From NCBI GenBank assembly GCA_002395905.1, contig DGVK01000230.1, positions 1 to 12,297 of the forward strand: 12,297 nt of DNA, written 5' to 3'. A program made the position numbers and the translations under genes. A model generated the notes under the pieces. That model had not been told where the DNA came from, did no database searches, and saw nothing but the letters and a program-made list of their open reading frames with translations. Positions 1 to 9,247 of this stretch are shown piece by piece. Each line of letters starts with the position of its first letter. Within the stretch, counting starts at the first letter, position 1. Source of the DNA: Verrucomicrobia bacterium UBA4286 (lineage in GTDB: Bacteria; Verrucomicrobiota; Kiritimatiellia; RFP12; UBA1067).

Positions 1-1
1 C

Positions 2-162
2 GCGGCTTGATTCGCCGCCGTCAGCCGAACGGACGGCGCGTGTCGAGGCGATTTTGGCAGGACTGCGACCCGACGGCATACTCGTGTATGCCTAGCGGTC
101 GCAAGGACGCCGAAATCGCCCGACACGCACCGTGAAAGTGAGGTTGCGGCGAATCAAGCCGC
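2..162. repeat. Long imperfect palindrome, possible MITE/REPIN-like element or structured RNA
   Basis: Perfect 17-bp terminal inverted repeats (2-18 and 146-162) bracket a long inner rod: 38-45 pairs with 121-128, 47-58 with 109-120 (one G-T wobble), 64-70 with 97-103, and 75-81 with 86-92 around a 4-base loop (82-85). That is about 51 base pairs in 161 bases. The rod's internal loops are symmetric (5x5 at 59-63/104-108, both reading AGGAC, and 4x4 at 71-74/93-96), and A46 is a single bulge. A side hairpin 17-22/32-37 is also possible. The pairing stops exactly at 2/162. It is too long and irregular for a simple terminator and has no poly-T tail. It could be a non-autonomous mobile element, a REP-like element or a structured RNA; the structure is certain, the identity is not. 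Confidence 0.6.
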
Positions 163-408
163 ATGTTGACAAGGCAAGACACGCCAGCAGTGCAGGAGAA
201 AAGTCTCGCCAGCCTCGCAGCGGCCCTTAAAATAATTTATACTCAGTGTTTTCAGGGGGGACGTGGACATCTGTGATAATTTTCCCGGATTTTTCGGGAT
301 AAGGGTGAACTGTGAAATGCGGGCACCGCGGGTGTTGCCGACGGAACGGCTTTTTGGTATCATATCACGAAACATCTTGCAACCGGCAGACACAAAACAA
401 CCGAACAA
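163..408. other. Non-coding leader between palindrome and first gene
   Basis: I see no gene here. It holds an AT-rich patch (about 227-243, with TATACT at 238-243 but no good -35 box), a weak small inverted repeat (283-287/295-299, T-rich loop), and the promoter annotated separately. The short open frames that cross it lack a ribosome site and any recognisable protein features. Confidence 0.6.
335..363 (+). promoter_or_regulatory. Sigma70-like promoter for the 409-1722 phosphatase gene
   Basis: TTGCCG at 335-340 (4 of 6 matches to the -35 consensus) and TATCAT at 358-363 (5 of 6 to the -10) are separated by exactly 17 bases. Transcription would begin near 370 and leave a leader of about 39 bases that is rich in A and C and has no Shine-Dalgarno sequence before the ATG at 409. 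This is a consensus match only. Confidence 0.5.
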
Positions 409-1722
409 ATGGAAAGCATAACGAGACGAGGATTTCTCGCGGCGGCGACCGCCGCGACAGCAGGCGCGGCGATTGCGGACGACACGGCCGCAAAAGAGGA
501 AGTGCGCGACCCGTTCCTGGGAACACAGGGCGAACCGCTCAAGGTCGGCGCGCCGTGCCTGCAGTCGCCGGCCGAGACGACGATGGGCGTTTCATGGGCG
601 GTTTCCGGGCTTTCGAAGGGAGTGGTCGAATGCGCCGACAACCCAGCGATGATCAACGCGCGCGTGCAGAAATCCGGCGGATACGGGCTTCTCCCCATCG
701 ACACGAGCGCGCTTCAGGTAAGACTCACGGGGCTAAAGCCCGCGACCCGCTACTGGTACAGAACCGTCACCACGCCCTTCACCGACTACTCCAACATATA
801 CGACGCCAAGTTAGGCGAACCGGTCGTCTCGAAGATATATTCCTTCTCGACGCTCGGCAGCGGCGCGCGCTCGCACTTCTGCGCCATAAACGACACCCAT
901 GCCAGATGGAAGAGCTATCAGCTAGTGGCGGCGAAACTCAAGGAGCTCGCGCCGGCGGCGGTTATATGGAACGGCGACGCGACAAACACCACGCAGAAGA
1001 AATCGACCGCGGTCAAGATATTCCTCAACCCGCCGATAGACGACAGCGACTGGGCGGCGGAACTCCCGACGATGTTCGAGAGCGGGAACCACGATTTCAG
1101 AGGAAGCTGGATATCGCGCAAGGAGGAGGTCGTGCTGCCGCGAGACCCAGCCGAACGGCGCAGCGACCAATGGGATCTCAAGTGGAACTTCGCCGTGCGC
1201 ATCGGAGAAATCGCCGCGATCGGGCTCGACACCGGCGAGGACAAACCCGACGGCCATCCGAAATGGTTCGGCCTCGCAAATTTCTCTCCGTACAGAAAAG
1301 CCCAGGCCGAATGGCTGGCAGAGCAGTTCAAACGCCCTGAAATCGCCGCCGCGAAGTTCAAGGTCGTCTTTTGCCACATTCCCCTTTTCGCCGCGCCGGG
1401 GAGCGCGGCATATCCGCACGACGGCGCCGTCATAGACCCGGAAGACTTCGCCCACTGGTCGCGCGAATGCAGCGAGCTCTGGGGCCAGACACTCGAGAAT
1501 GCCGGCGTGAGGCTGGTCGTTTGCGGCCACCAGCACTGCTACAGGTTCGATCCGCCTTCGGACGGACGCAACTGGGCGCAGGTCGTCGGCGGCGGGCCGG
1601 ATCTCAACCGCAAGGGACGCGGTCCGACTGTCATAGAAGGATTTGTGGACGGCTCAGACAAACTGCGTCTGAGGGTTCATGACCTTATCTCGGGCGGGCT
1701 TCTCCTCGATACTGCGGTCTGA
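409..1722 (+). CDS. Tat-exported calcineurin-like phosphatase with Fn3-like N-terminal domain
   Basis: This 437-residue protein is a predicted secreted metal-dependent phosphoesterase. It begins with a twin-arginine signal (R6-R7, then FL and an alanine-rich stretch; likely cleavage after A-I-A at 21-23). Residues about 45-150 resemble the Fn3-like N-terminal domain of purple acid phosphatases (the G-L-K-P-A-T-R-Y-W-Y-R segment near 108-118 is typical). The catalytic domain carries all calcineurin-family metal motifs: D162-x-H164, G189-D190 with N193, G226-N-H-D229, H323 in FCH, and G373-H374-x-H376. The final lobe is about 60 residues. The start fits the Tat signal, although no Shine-Dalgarno sequence precedes it. 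It is the only plus-strand gene and converges on the GH28-like gene 10 bp away. The substrate is unknown; a phosphomonoester or phosphodiester on a glycan or nucleotide is possible. Confidence 0.85.
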   Translation: MESITRRGFLAAATAATAGAAIADDTAAKEEVRDPFLGTQGEPLKVGAPCLQSPAETTMGVSWAVSGLSKGVVECADNPAMINARVQKSGGYGLLPIDTSALQVRLTGLKPATRYWYRTVTTPFTDYSNIYDAKLGEPVVSKIYSFSTLGSGARSHFCAINDTHARWKSYQLVAAKLKELAPAAVIWNGDATNTTQKKSTAVKIFLNPPIDDSDWAAELPTMFESGNHDFRGSWISRKEEVVLPRDPAERRSDQWDLKWNFAVRIGEIAAIGLDTGEDKPDGHPKWFGLANFSPYRKAQAEWLAEQFKRPEIAAAKFKVVFCHIPLFAAPGSAAYPHDGAVIDPEDFAHWSRECSELWGQTLENAGVRLVVCGHQHCYRFDPPSDGRNWAQVVGGGPDLNRKGRGPTVIEGFVDGSDKLRLRVHDLISGGLLLDTAV

Positions 1723-1729
1723 CGGCCGC
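1714..1729 (+). terminator. Weak candidate terminator hairpin after the plus-strand gene
   Basis: A 6-bp stem (1714-1719 with 1724-1729, one G-U pair, loop TGAC) spans the stop codon. It is followed by a loosely T-rich stretch (about 1740-1749) rather than a true T-run, so it is a poor intrinsic terminator. It is the only candidate between the two convergent genes. Confidence 0.2.
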
Positions 1730-1732
1730 CTC

Positions 1733-3118
1733 TCATATCGTCTTTGTCTTGAACGGCTCTGAGGCGGCTTCCACCTCGCCGGAAAGACCTGTCGTGTCGC
1801 GTAGCACAGGCTCGGACACGCCGCCCCAGCTTCTCACGCACGGGCCTTCGACGCCTTCGACCGTGACGCGCTCCAGAAGTAGAGATTCTATGTTGGCGCC
1901 GCGCACGAATTCGCGCTGAGGTTCTGCAAACGACAGGCGGCAGTCCTTGAGTTCAAGCGACAAGGGACGGACGGCGTCGCCGTATGCGCAAAGACTCATG
2001 GCGAGACCGCTCGCCGACACGTTCTCGAACCGTATCGACCCGAGAGGCCGGTTCTTCTGCCACGTCTCGCTGCCTGAGAAATTATAGTGGAGGAAACGTT
2101 CCGCATTCTCGACACGGCAGTTGCGAACAGTGATATCGCCGGGATCGCTGCGCACGTTCAAGGTGAAGTCCGAATAATACGTGAAAAGAGCGAGCAAAGT
2201 GCGGCGGCCCGCGCCCGGGGCGCCGTGCGAACCCGAGATGCGGTCCGCCACAGGAAGTGAATTGCGAATCGGATATTCCCCCGGGCCGTAACAGCGGCAG
2301 TTCTCTATCAAGACACGCCTGCCGCCGAAACGGAACGCACTGCAGGCCGTGTTGAGCGAACAGCCGCGGACTACGACATCCTCGTTGTCGAAGCCGGCGA
2401 CGCAGTCGTCGCCGGTCTTCATCGTGCAATTCTCGATTGTCATGCGGTCGCATGAACTCATGTGCACTCCGTCATGTCCGCCGAGGATCGCGAGTTTCTC
2501 GAAACGGGCGTCGGCGCAATCCTTAAGGAGATGGGCCCAGTTGCCGGTGTTGCGAATCGTGTAGCCGCTGAATACGAGGTTCGTAGAAGCGTGAACGGAT
2601 ATGCCGTGCACGCCTCTGAAACGCTCTTCACCGACAGGATCGTAGCTGTCGCAGCCGTCTATCACCGAACCTGGTTCACCGACGATCTTGACGTCGTGCG
2701 CACGGAGGATGCGGATGATCGCGTTGTTCCAGCGGCTGGCATACTTCAAGATGTGGTCGTTGTTTTTTCGCTTTCGCGGGCTAGCCCACAACACGCCGGG
2801 CGCGGAATCGCCGTCAGGGACGGGTTCTAGAGCATCGTTTCCGAGAATGTCATATCTGTCGCAATCGCGACTGGCCTTGAGCATGGCGCCCGCCTTCAGG
2901 TAAAGCGACGTGCCGCTCCTGAGGCGAATTCCCGCAACTGCGTGCACACCGCCATCAAGGACGACCACGCCGCCGCCTTCGCGCCAGCATTCGTCGATGG
3001 CGCGCTGTATCGCGGCGGTCCGGTCGCCATCGGCCGCAGTTATTTCGATCTCAACCGCGCTCGCGACAAGACCGGCCGCGAAGAACGACGCGAACGAAAG
3101 AAACGGCCTGATATTCAT
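1733..3118 (-). CDS. Exported GH28-like right-handed parallel beta-helix protein (polygalacturonase superfamily)
   Basis: This 461-residue protein starts with a Sec-type signal peptide (hydrophobic 5-20, likely cleavage after A-S-A at 19-21). It then shows the usual polygalacturonase layout: an N-terminal segment with D-R-T-A-A-I-Q-R-A-I (about 32-41) and G-G-G-V-V-V (48-53), followed by repeated beta-helix coils with asparagine and cysteine ladders such as I-E-N-C and V-R-N-C. Acidic residues corresponding to the GH28 active site are visible as D216 (in GHDG) and D237-D238 (in KTGDDC). The usual GHG histidine motif and the R-I-K motif are not seen, so the chemistry may differ from pectin hydrolysis. 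The ATG at 3118 is chosen because it overlaps the upstream stop as ATGA, has a GGAG site 6 bases upstream and gives a clean signal peptide; a longer form from 3232 would bury that signal. It is the last gene of the minus-strand train. Confidence 0.8.
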   Translation of the reverse strand: MNIRPFLSFASFFAAGLVASAVEIEITAADGDRTAAIQRAIDECWREGGGVVVLDGGVHAVAGIRLRSGTSLYLKAGAMLKASRDCDRYDILGNDALEPVPDGDSAPGVLWASPRKRKNNDHILKYASRWNNAIIRILRAHDVKIVGEPGSVIDGCDSYDPVGEERFRGVHGISVHASTNLVFSGYTIRNTGNWAHLLKDCADARFEKLAILGGHDGVHMSSCDRMTIENCTMKTGDDCVAGFDNEDVVVRGCSLNTACSAFRFGGRRVLIENCRCYGPGEYPIRNSLPVADRISGSHGAPGAGRRTLLALFTYYSDFTLNVRSDPGDITVRNCRVENAERFLHYNFSGSETWQKNRPLGSIRFENVSASGLAMSLCAYGDAVRPLSLELKDCRLSFAEPQREFVRGANIESLLLERVTVEGVEGPCVRSWGGVSEPVLRDTTGLSGEVEAASEPFKTKTI

Positions 3119-4542
3119 ATCCTTCTCCACTCGGAAACTATGGAACGCCCGGGCCTGCCCCAGCAGTTGAACGGACGGGCTGTAAAACGAATCTCTCGCC
3201 CCGCCGGAAGCTCGTCCTTGGCGAAGACGCATTCCACCGGTTCGCTGCTCCCTTCAACACCGAGGAACGCATCCGGCGCGAACACCCTCTTGGATATGCA
3301 CACGCGATGGAAATCGGACATTCGCGCTATTGCGTTCACTTCGTAATCAAAAGCGCCTCCGGCCTGGGGAAACGCCACCGCCACCTGTTCGCACGCCATA
3401 CCCGCCCGGTCGCGTCCGTCGGGCCTGTCCTCCAGAGCGACTGTCGCGCCCTCGGCGAACTGCGGCGGTTGCGAAGCGCGGCGGCGCGGCTCGAACTCGT
3501 AGGGACGCGGCGCGCCCTCGCCGACCGGGACAACCCAATCCGGCCCGAGAGTCCGGTCGTTCACGAACTCGCGGCGGTGGAACACCATACGGTCTTCGAA
3601 CACCTCCATGAGCATTCCCTGGCGGATGCGCTTGATGTTTATGGGACTCATCTGAAAGCGCGTACCGGCTTTCATATCGCTCACTGCATGGCCGTTCTCG
3701 CGGCCTGGGAATGTAAAGGCGAAACCGCGCGCACAGCCGCAGTTCACACTTGTGAATGCGCCCTGCCATATGGATCTCTCGTCGTCGATCGAATAGTGGG
3801 AGTGGCCCGAAAGCGCCACGCAGTTCGGATGAGCCGAGAGCAGCCTCGTGGAGGTTCCATCGTCCCATCCGCCATGCCAGAAGGCGCCGTCCAGAAGGTA
3901 GGCGGCCGCGCAAGTGTCTCGCGGATGCGGGTGCTGACAGTAGAAGAACGGCTTCAAAGGGTCGATCGTCGGGGCGAAATCGCGCCAGAAGCCGGTCAAG
4001 CCGTCCTTCTCGCCGAGGGCGCGCGAATACCAGCTGTTGAGGACGAACCGGTAGCCCTTCACCTCCTTCACGATTATCTGCCGGTATTCTTCGTTGAACA
4101 GGCGACGCCACACATCTTCGCGGTGAAACGCGAGACAAGTGCGCTCGGCTTCTTCACGCGACGGAATCTGGCGATTTGGCCATGACGCGGCAGAGACGAA
4201 TCCGTCGACATCATGGTTGCCAAGAAGGAAAAGACGCTCCACGCGCCGTCCGTCGGGAGCGCAGTCGCCGGGAAACACCTTCCGCCACGTGTCGGCGACG
4301 ATTTCAAGTTCCTCGATCGTGCCCTTCGTGCCGAGGTCGCCGGTCACAAGAACCCCGTCGACATTGTTCTCTCGAAACCACACGAGAGCCTTCTCGAACG
4401 TGTCGGCATTGCCGGGGCGGGTTACATGGATGTCCGACAGCACGCCAATCTTGAGTCTCGCCTGCGGGTGAACCGCAGTCCCCGCGACCAGACTCTGCCC
4501 GGCAAGAGCCGCTCCTGCGGCGATGAAATCTCTTCGTGTCAT
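3115..4542 (-). CDS. Tat-exported calcineurin-like phosphoesterase with C-terminal beta domain
   Basis: This 475-residue predicted secreted metallophosphoesterase has a short twin-arginine signal (R3-R4-D-F-I, then an alanine/glycine-rich core to about residue 24). The catalytic domain (about 30-330) has D37-x-H39, G68-D69, G108-N-H-D111, H204 within Q-H-P-H, and G246-H247-x-H249, the full metal-binding set. Residues about 355-475 look like a separate Fn3-like beta domain, ending near the stop in a strand with SEW. The ATG at 4542 is preceded by AAAGGG with a 9-base spacer. Its stop overlaps the GH28-like start as ATGA, which suggests translational coupling and a shared pathway. The preceding gene, another exported phosphatase, ends 34 bp upstream. 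The two have different N- and C-terminal parts and are not obvious recent duplicates. The substrate is unknown. Confidence 0.85.
   Translation of the reverse strand: MTRRDFIAAGAALAGQSLVAGTAVHPQARLKIGVLSDIHVTRPGNADTFEKALVWFRENNVDGVLVTGDLGTKGTIEELEIVADTWRKVFPGDCAPDGRRVERLFLLGNHDVDGFVSAASWPNRQIPSREEAERTCLAFHREDVWRRLFNEEYRQIIVKEVKGYRFVLNSWYSRALGEKDGLTGFWRDFAPTIDPLKPFFYCQHPHPRDTCAAAYLLDGAFWHGGWDDGTSTRLLSAHPNCVALSGHSHYSIDDERSIWQGAFTSVNCGCARGFAFTFPGRENGHAVSDMKAGTRFQMSPINIKRIRQGMLMEVFEDRMVFHRREFVNDRTLGPDWVVPVGEGAPRPYEFEPRRRASQPPQFAEGATVALEDRPDGRDRAGMACEQVAVAFPQAGGAFDYEVNAIARMSDFHRVCISKRVFAPDAFLGVEGSSEPVECVFAKDELPAGREIRFTARPFNCWGRPGRSIVSEWRRI
3121..3128 (-). promoter_or_regulatory. Ribosome binding site deciding the GH28-like start
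   Basis: On the minus strand this reads GGAGAAGG, with GGAG six bases before the ATG at 3118. With the ATGA overlap it favours 3118 over the in-frame upstream ATG at 3232. Confidence 0.6.
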
Positions 4543-4576
4543 GAGTCCACACCCTTTCTTTTTTTCATATTGCCGG

Positions 4577-5503
4577 TCAGACGGCAGAACCGATTCGCGC
4601 CGAAGCGGCTTTGCGATAGCCGGTCACGGCGATCTCGCCAGATGCATACACCTGAGCAATAGCGTAGCCGTTCTCCGCTTCGCCGGAGTTAAGCACTGTC
4701 GCGCGCAGCGAGTAGTAGGTCGTTCCGTTCGACTCGCCTATCCTGCCGGAGTGCTGATGGCCTGTGAAAACGGCGCGCACCTTCCCGCTGAGCTCGATCA
4801 CGGCACGAACTTCCGCCGCGTTTCTCACCAGATGGCTGGCATCGGCCTGAGGATCGAGGCACTGATGGCAGAAGACTACCGCAAGCCCCTGCGAGTCGTC
4901 GAGTTCACGCGCAAGCCATTCCAGCTGCCAGGGCGGCACGTTCGCGTCGCGCCAGTCCCAGTTGCCCGGGCGGTAATCCTCCATCTTCGACGTATAGCAG
5001 GCGTCGAGCACGACAAATTTAACGCCGCCGCGCACGAAAGAATAATGCGCGAGAGACTGCGCCTGCCCTGCATTGGAGACGCGCGACAGAAACTCCACCT
5101 TGTCGAGCGCGTCTAAATCGTGGTTGCCGAGGACATGGTAGCGCTCGCCGCGGAAGCCCGCGAACACATTTTCAATCTTTTCGAGATAGCCGGCGGTAGA
5201 GGTCTTGTCGGGGCCGAGGTCTTTGAAATCACCAAGCTCGACAAGAAAGTCCGGATGCTCGCGGTTCATTACGGCGACGCACTCCGCAAGCTTGGCGGCA
5301 GATTCGCGGTATGATGCATCCCCGACCGGCCACGGACGGCGCGCGTATGGTATATCCGCATAATGGCAGTCTGTCACAAGGCCGAACCGGACAAGCGGCT
5401 TTTCACCCGCCGCCCGAGCGCCCGCGCAGCCGAAAAGCGGCACTGCGGCAAATGCGCCAAGCCCCTTGATGAAGAAACGGCGCGTCTGGAATTCCTCGTT
5501 CAT
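4577..5503 (-). CDS. Probable Tat lipoprotein, calcineurin-like metallophosphatase
   Basis: This 308-residue protein is a single-domain metallophosphoesterase. The N-terminus combines twin arginines (R8-R9-F-F-I-K) with a lipobox-like L-F-G-C ending at C26, so it is probably exported folded and lipid-anchored. Metal motifs are D45-x-H47, G91-D92 with D95, G126-N-H-D129, H213 in FCHQ, and G248-H249-x-H251. The V-T-D-C-H-Y-A-D opening, the V-E-L-G-D-F segment and the compact length resemble the ADP-ribose/CDP-alcohol diphosphatase-like (ADPRibase-Mn) group, but I cannot assign a substrate. The start codon overlaps the GH5 stop as ATGA and has a G-rich ribosome site (AAAGGGGGG) just upstream. 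Being coupled to a glycoside hydrolase argues for a role in processing the same extracellular material. Confidence 0.82.
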   Translation of the reverse strand: MNEEFQTRRFFIKGLGAFAAVPLFGCAGARAAGEKPLVRFGLVTDCHYADIPYARRPWPVGDASYRESAAKLAECVAVMNREHPDFLVELGDFKDLGPDKTSTAGYLEKIENVFAGFRGERYHVLGNHDLDALDKVEFLSRVSNAGQAQSLAHYSFVRGGVKFVVLDACYTSKMEDYRPGNWDWRDANVPPWQLEWLARELDDSQGLAVVFCHQCLDPQADASHLVRNAAEVRAVIELSGKVRAVFTGHQHSGRIGESNGTTYYSLRATVLNSGEAENGYAIAQVYASGEIAVTGYRKAASARIGSAV

Positions 5504-7005
5504 CTTTGCCCCCCTTTAAAGTCTTCCTTTCCGTTGCGGCACGAACCGCCTGACCGGCCTCTGGCGAATCCATCTAGCAGAGCGCGGCGGCGGGCGTTAT
5601 CCGGCGACGGGCGCAGGCTTTTCGCGTCGGCGCCTGCGTGCTCGACGCTCCACCCATCCCATTCGCGGAAGGCGTGATACGACCAGTCCCACCCATACGA
5701 CTCGAACATGTCTATGCAGTCGCGAAGATAGTTTTCCGCGCCCGGAGCCCAGCACACGGCGGAGAACTCGCCGACATATATGCGGGCCTTGTGCCGAAGC
5801 TGGAATTCACGAACCGGCTTCACGACTTCACGCATACGCGCGGCGGACCATCCCTTTTCCGCGTTCGGGTAGGCCTCGGTCCACATACGCCTGTCCATCA
5901 CGCGCTGGTGGGTGTAGTCTATAGGATCGTACATATGAACCTGATATATCACATTGTCAAGCGCCATGGGCGACAGGTTGGCGAATTCGCCCGGAGTGGC
6001 CCATTCATTAGACTCCACGACAATCGCCACGGCGGGGTCTTCCGAACGAATCGCTTCGGCGGCCTTGAGCTGAAGGCTCCAGTAGTCCATGCCCGGTTTC
6101 GTCGGCCGCCGCTGCGCAGGCTCGTTTACAAGATCGTATCCGTAAAGCGCATCGCGCCCTTTGAAGCGGCGGGCGATCCTGCGCCACGTCTCGACGAAAT
6201 GCCTGGCGTAACGCTCGTCATAAAACATGTTCATGTCACCCGTTTTGTCGCGGCCTCCCGGCGGGACGTGCATGTCCAGGACAACCTTGATGCCGGCCTT
6301 CGCCGCCTGCGGCAGGACGAAACAGTCGAAATGGTCCAGCCTGCCGTCAAGCCAGCGGTCGAACTCTTCAAGATCCTGGTTGGTGTCCACTCCATGCCAG
6401 TTGCGCACCATCTGATAGCGCAGGAGCGTCACACCCCACGAGCGCAGCATACAGAAGTCGTCCTCGGTCATATTGCGGGCGGGCGACATGACGCCGCGCA
6501 TCACAGGCATGGACGAGACATCCGGGGTGTAAGAGGACACCAGATCCTTGTTCGTCGCCGGCGCCAGCGGTCGCGACGCGGTTATCTCCAGCGTCGACAT
6601 ATCGAAAACGACGGTTCCCGACGAATCCTGCAGTCCCAGAAAAAGCTCTGCCTCGCCGCCGTCCCTGCATTCATCGGCCGGAATACGCAGCGACGCCACG
6701 CGCCAACCAAAATCTCCCGTAGGAAGTCGCGCCCCCGGCCAACGCTCCACGCCGGACGACGCACGCTTGAAATGCATCATGAACTTGACGCCGTTCCAAT
6801 CATCGGCAGGAACCGACACACCCTCGCCGCGCACCAACACCATCGCATCCAGCCCCGTATCGGCGAAATCGGCAAGCTTTACAGTCATATGCGCCGCATG
6901 CATTCCAGATTCGCCGCCCTCGGGAACAGTGACGGCAAGCAGTCTGCCGTCAAGCCGGCAGGCCGGCGAAAGCGCAAGCGCCGCAATCAGAAGACTGCAT
7001 ACCAT
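5500..7005 (-). CDS. Exported GH5-like glycoside hydrolase with N-terminal beta-sandwich
   Basis: This 501-residue protein is a likely endo-glycosidase of the GH5 (clan GH-A) type. Residues about 20-145 form a beta-sandwich resembling a carbohydrate-binding module. The TIM barrel spans about 165-480. Active-site residues visible by motif are R196, H246 (in DMH), the acid/base E295 in L-V-N-E-P, H357 and Y359 (in QVHMYD), the nucleophile E413 in V-G-E-F, and aromatic W441/W449. The N-terminus is hydrophobic and short (M-V-C-S-L-L-I-A-A-L) with no lysine or arginine before the core, which is weak for a signal peptide; the first basic residue is R17. The ATG at 7005 has GGAGG four bases upstream, inside a 10-bp gap after the gyrB stop. 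The specificity (cellulose, mannan, glucan) cannot be read from sequence. The C-terminal tail of about 25 residues is basic and glycine-rich. Confidence 0.85.
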   Translation of the reverse strand: MVCSLLIAALALSPACRLDGRLLAVTVPEGGESGMHAAHMTVKLADFADTGLDAMVLVRGEGVSVPADDWNGVKFMMHFKRASSGVERWPGARLPTGDFGWRVASLRIPADECRDGGEAELFLGLQDSSGTVVFDMSTLEITASRPLAPATNKDLVSSYTPDVSSMPVMRGVMSPARNMTEDDFCMLRSWGVTLLRYQMVRNWHGVDTNQDLEEFDRWLDGRLDHFDCFVLPQAAKAGIKVVLDMHVPPGGRDKTGDMNMFYDERYARHFVETWRRIARRFKGRDALYGYDLVNEPAQRRPTKPGMDYWSLQLKAAEAIRSEDPAVAIVVESNEWATPGEFANLSPMALDNVIYQVHMYDPIDYTHQRVMDRRMWTEAYPNAEKGWSAARMREVVKPVREFQLRHKARIYVGEFSAVCWAPGAENYLRDCIDMFESYGWDWSYHAFREWDGWSVEHAGADAKSLRPSPDNARRRALLDGFARGRSGGSCRNGKEDFKGGQR

Positions 7006-7015
7006 AAGACCTCCG

Positions 7016-9247
<2,232 letters not shown>

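Noticed and set aside
1..165. Integron attC site
   Set aside because: The size and imperfect palindrome fit loosely, but the GTTRRRY and RYYYAAC end boxes are absent and no integrase or cassette array is present.
166..243. Second promoter (TTGACA at 166-171, TATACT at 238-243)
   Set aside because: The boxes are 66 bases apart and neither has a matching partner at about 17 bases.
312..1340. Arg/Gly-rich 342-codon frame overlapping the first gene
   Set aside because: It is frame-shifted from the well-supported phosphatase, which has all the metal motifs; the alternative has low-complexity basic composition.
3119..3232. N-terminal extension of the GH28-like gene
   Set aside because: The upstream start gives an extension in front of an otherwise perfect signal peptide and overlaps the upstream gene by more than 100 bases; the ATGA and GGAG evidence fit 3118.
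3307..4185. Plus-strand frame of 292 codons opposite the Tat phosphatase
   Set aside because: Composition and position indicate a mirror of the real minus-strand gene.
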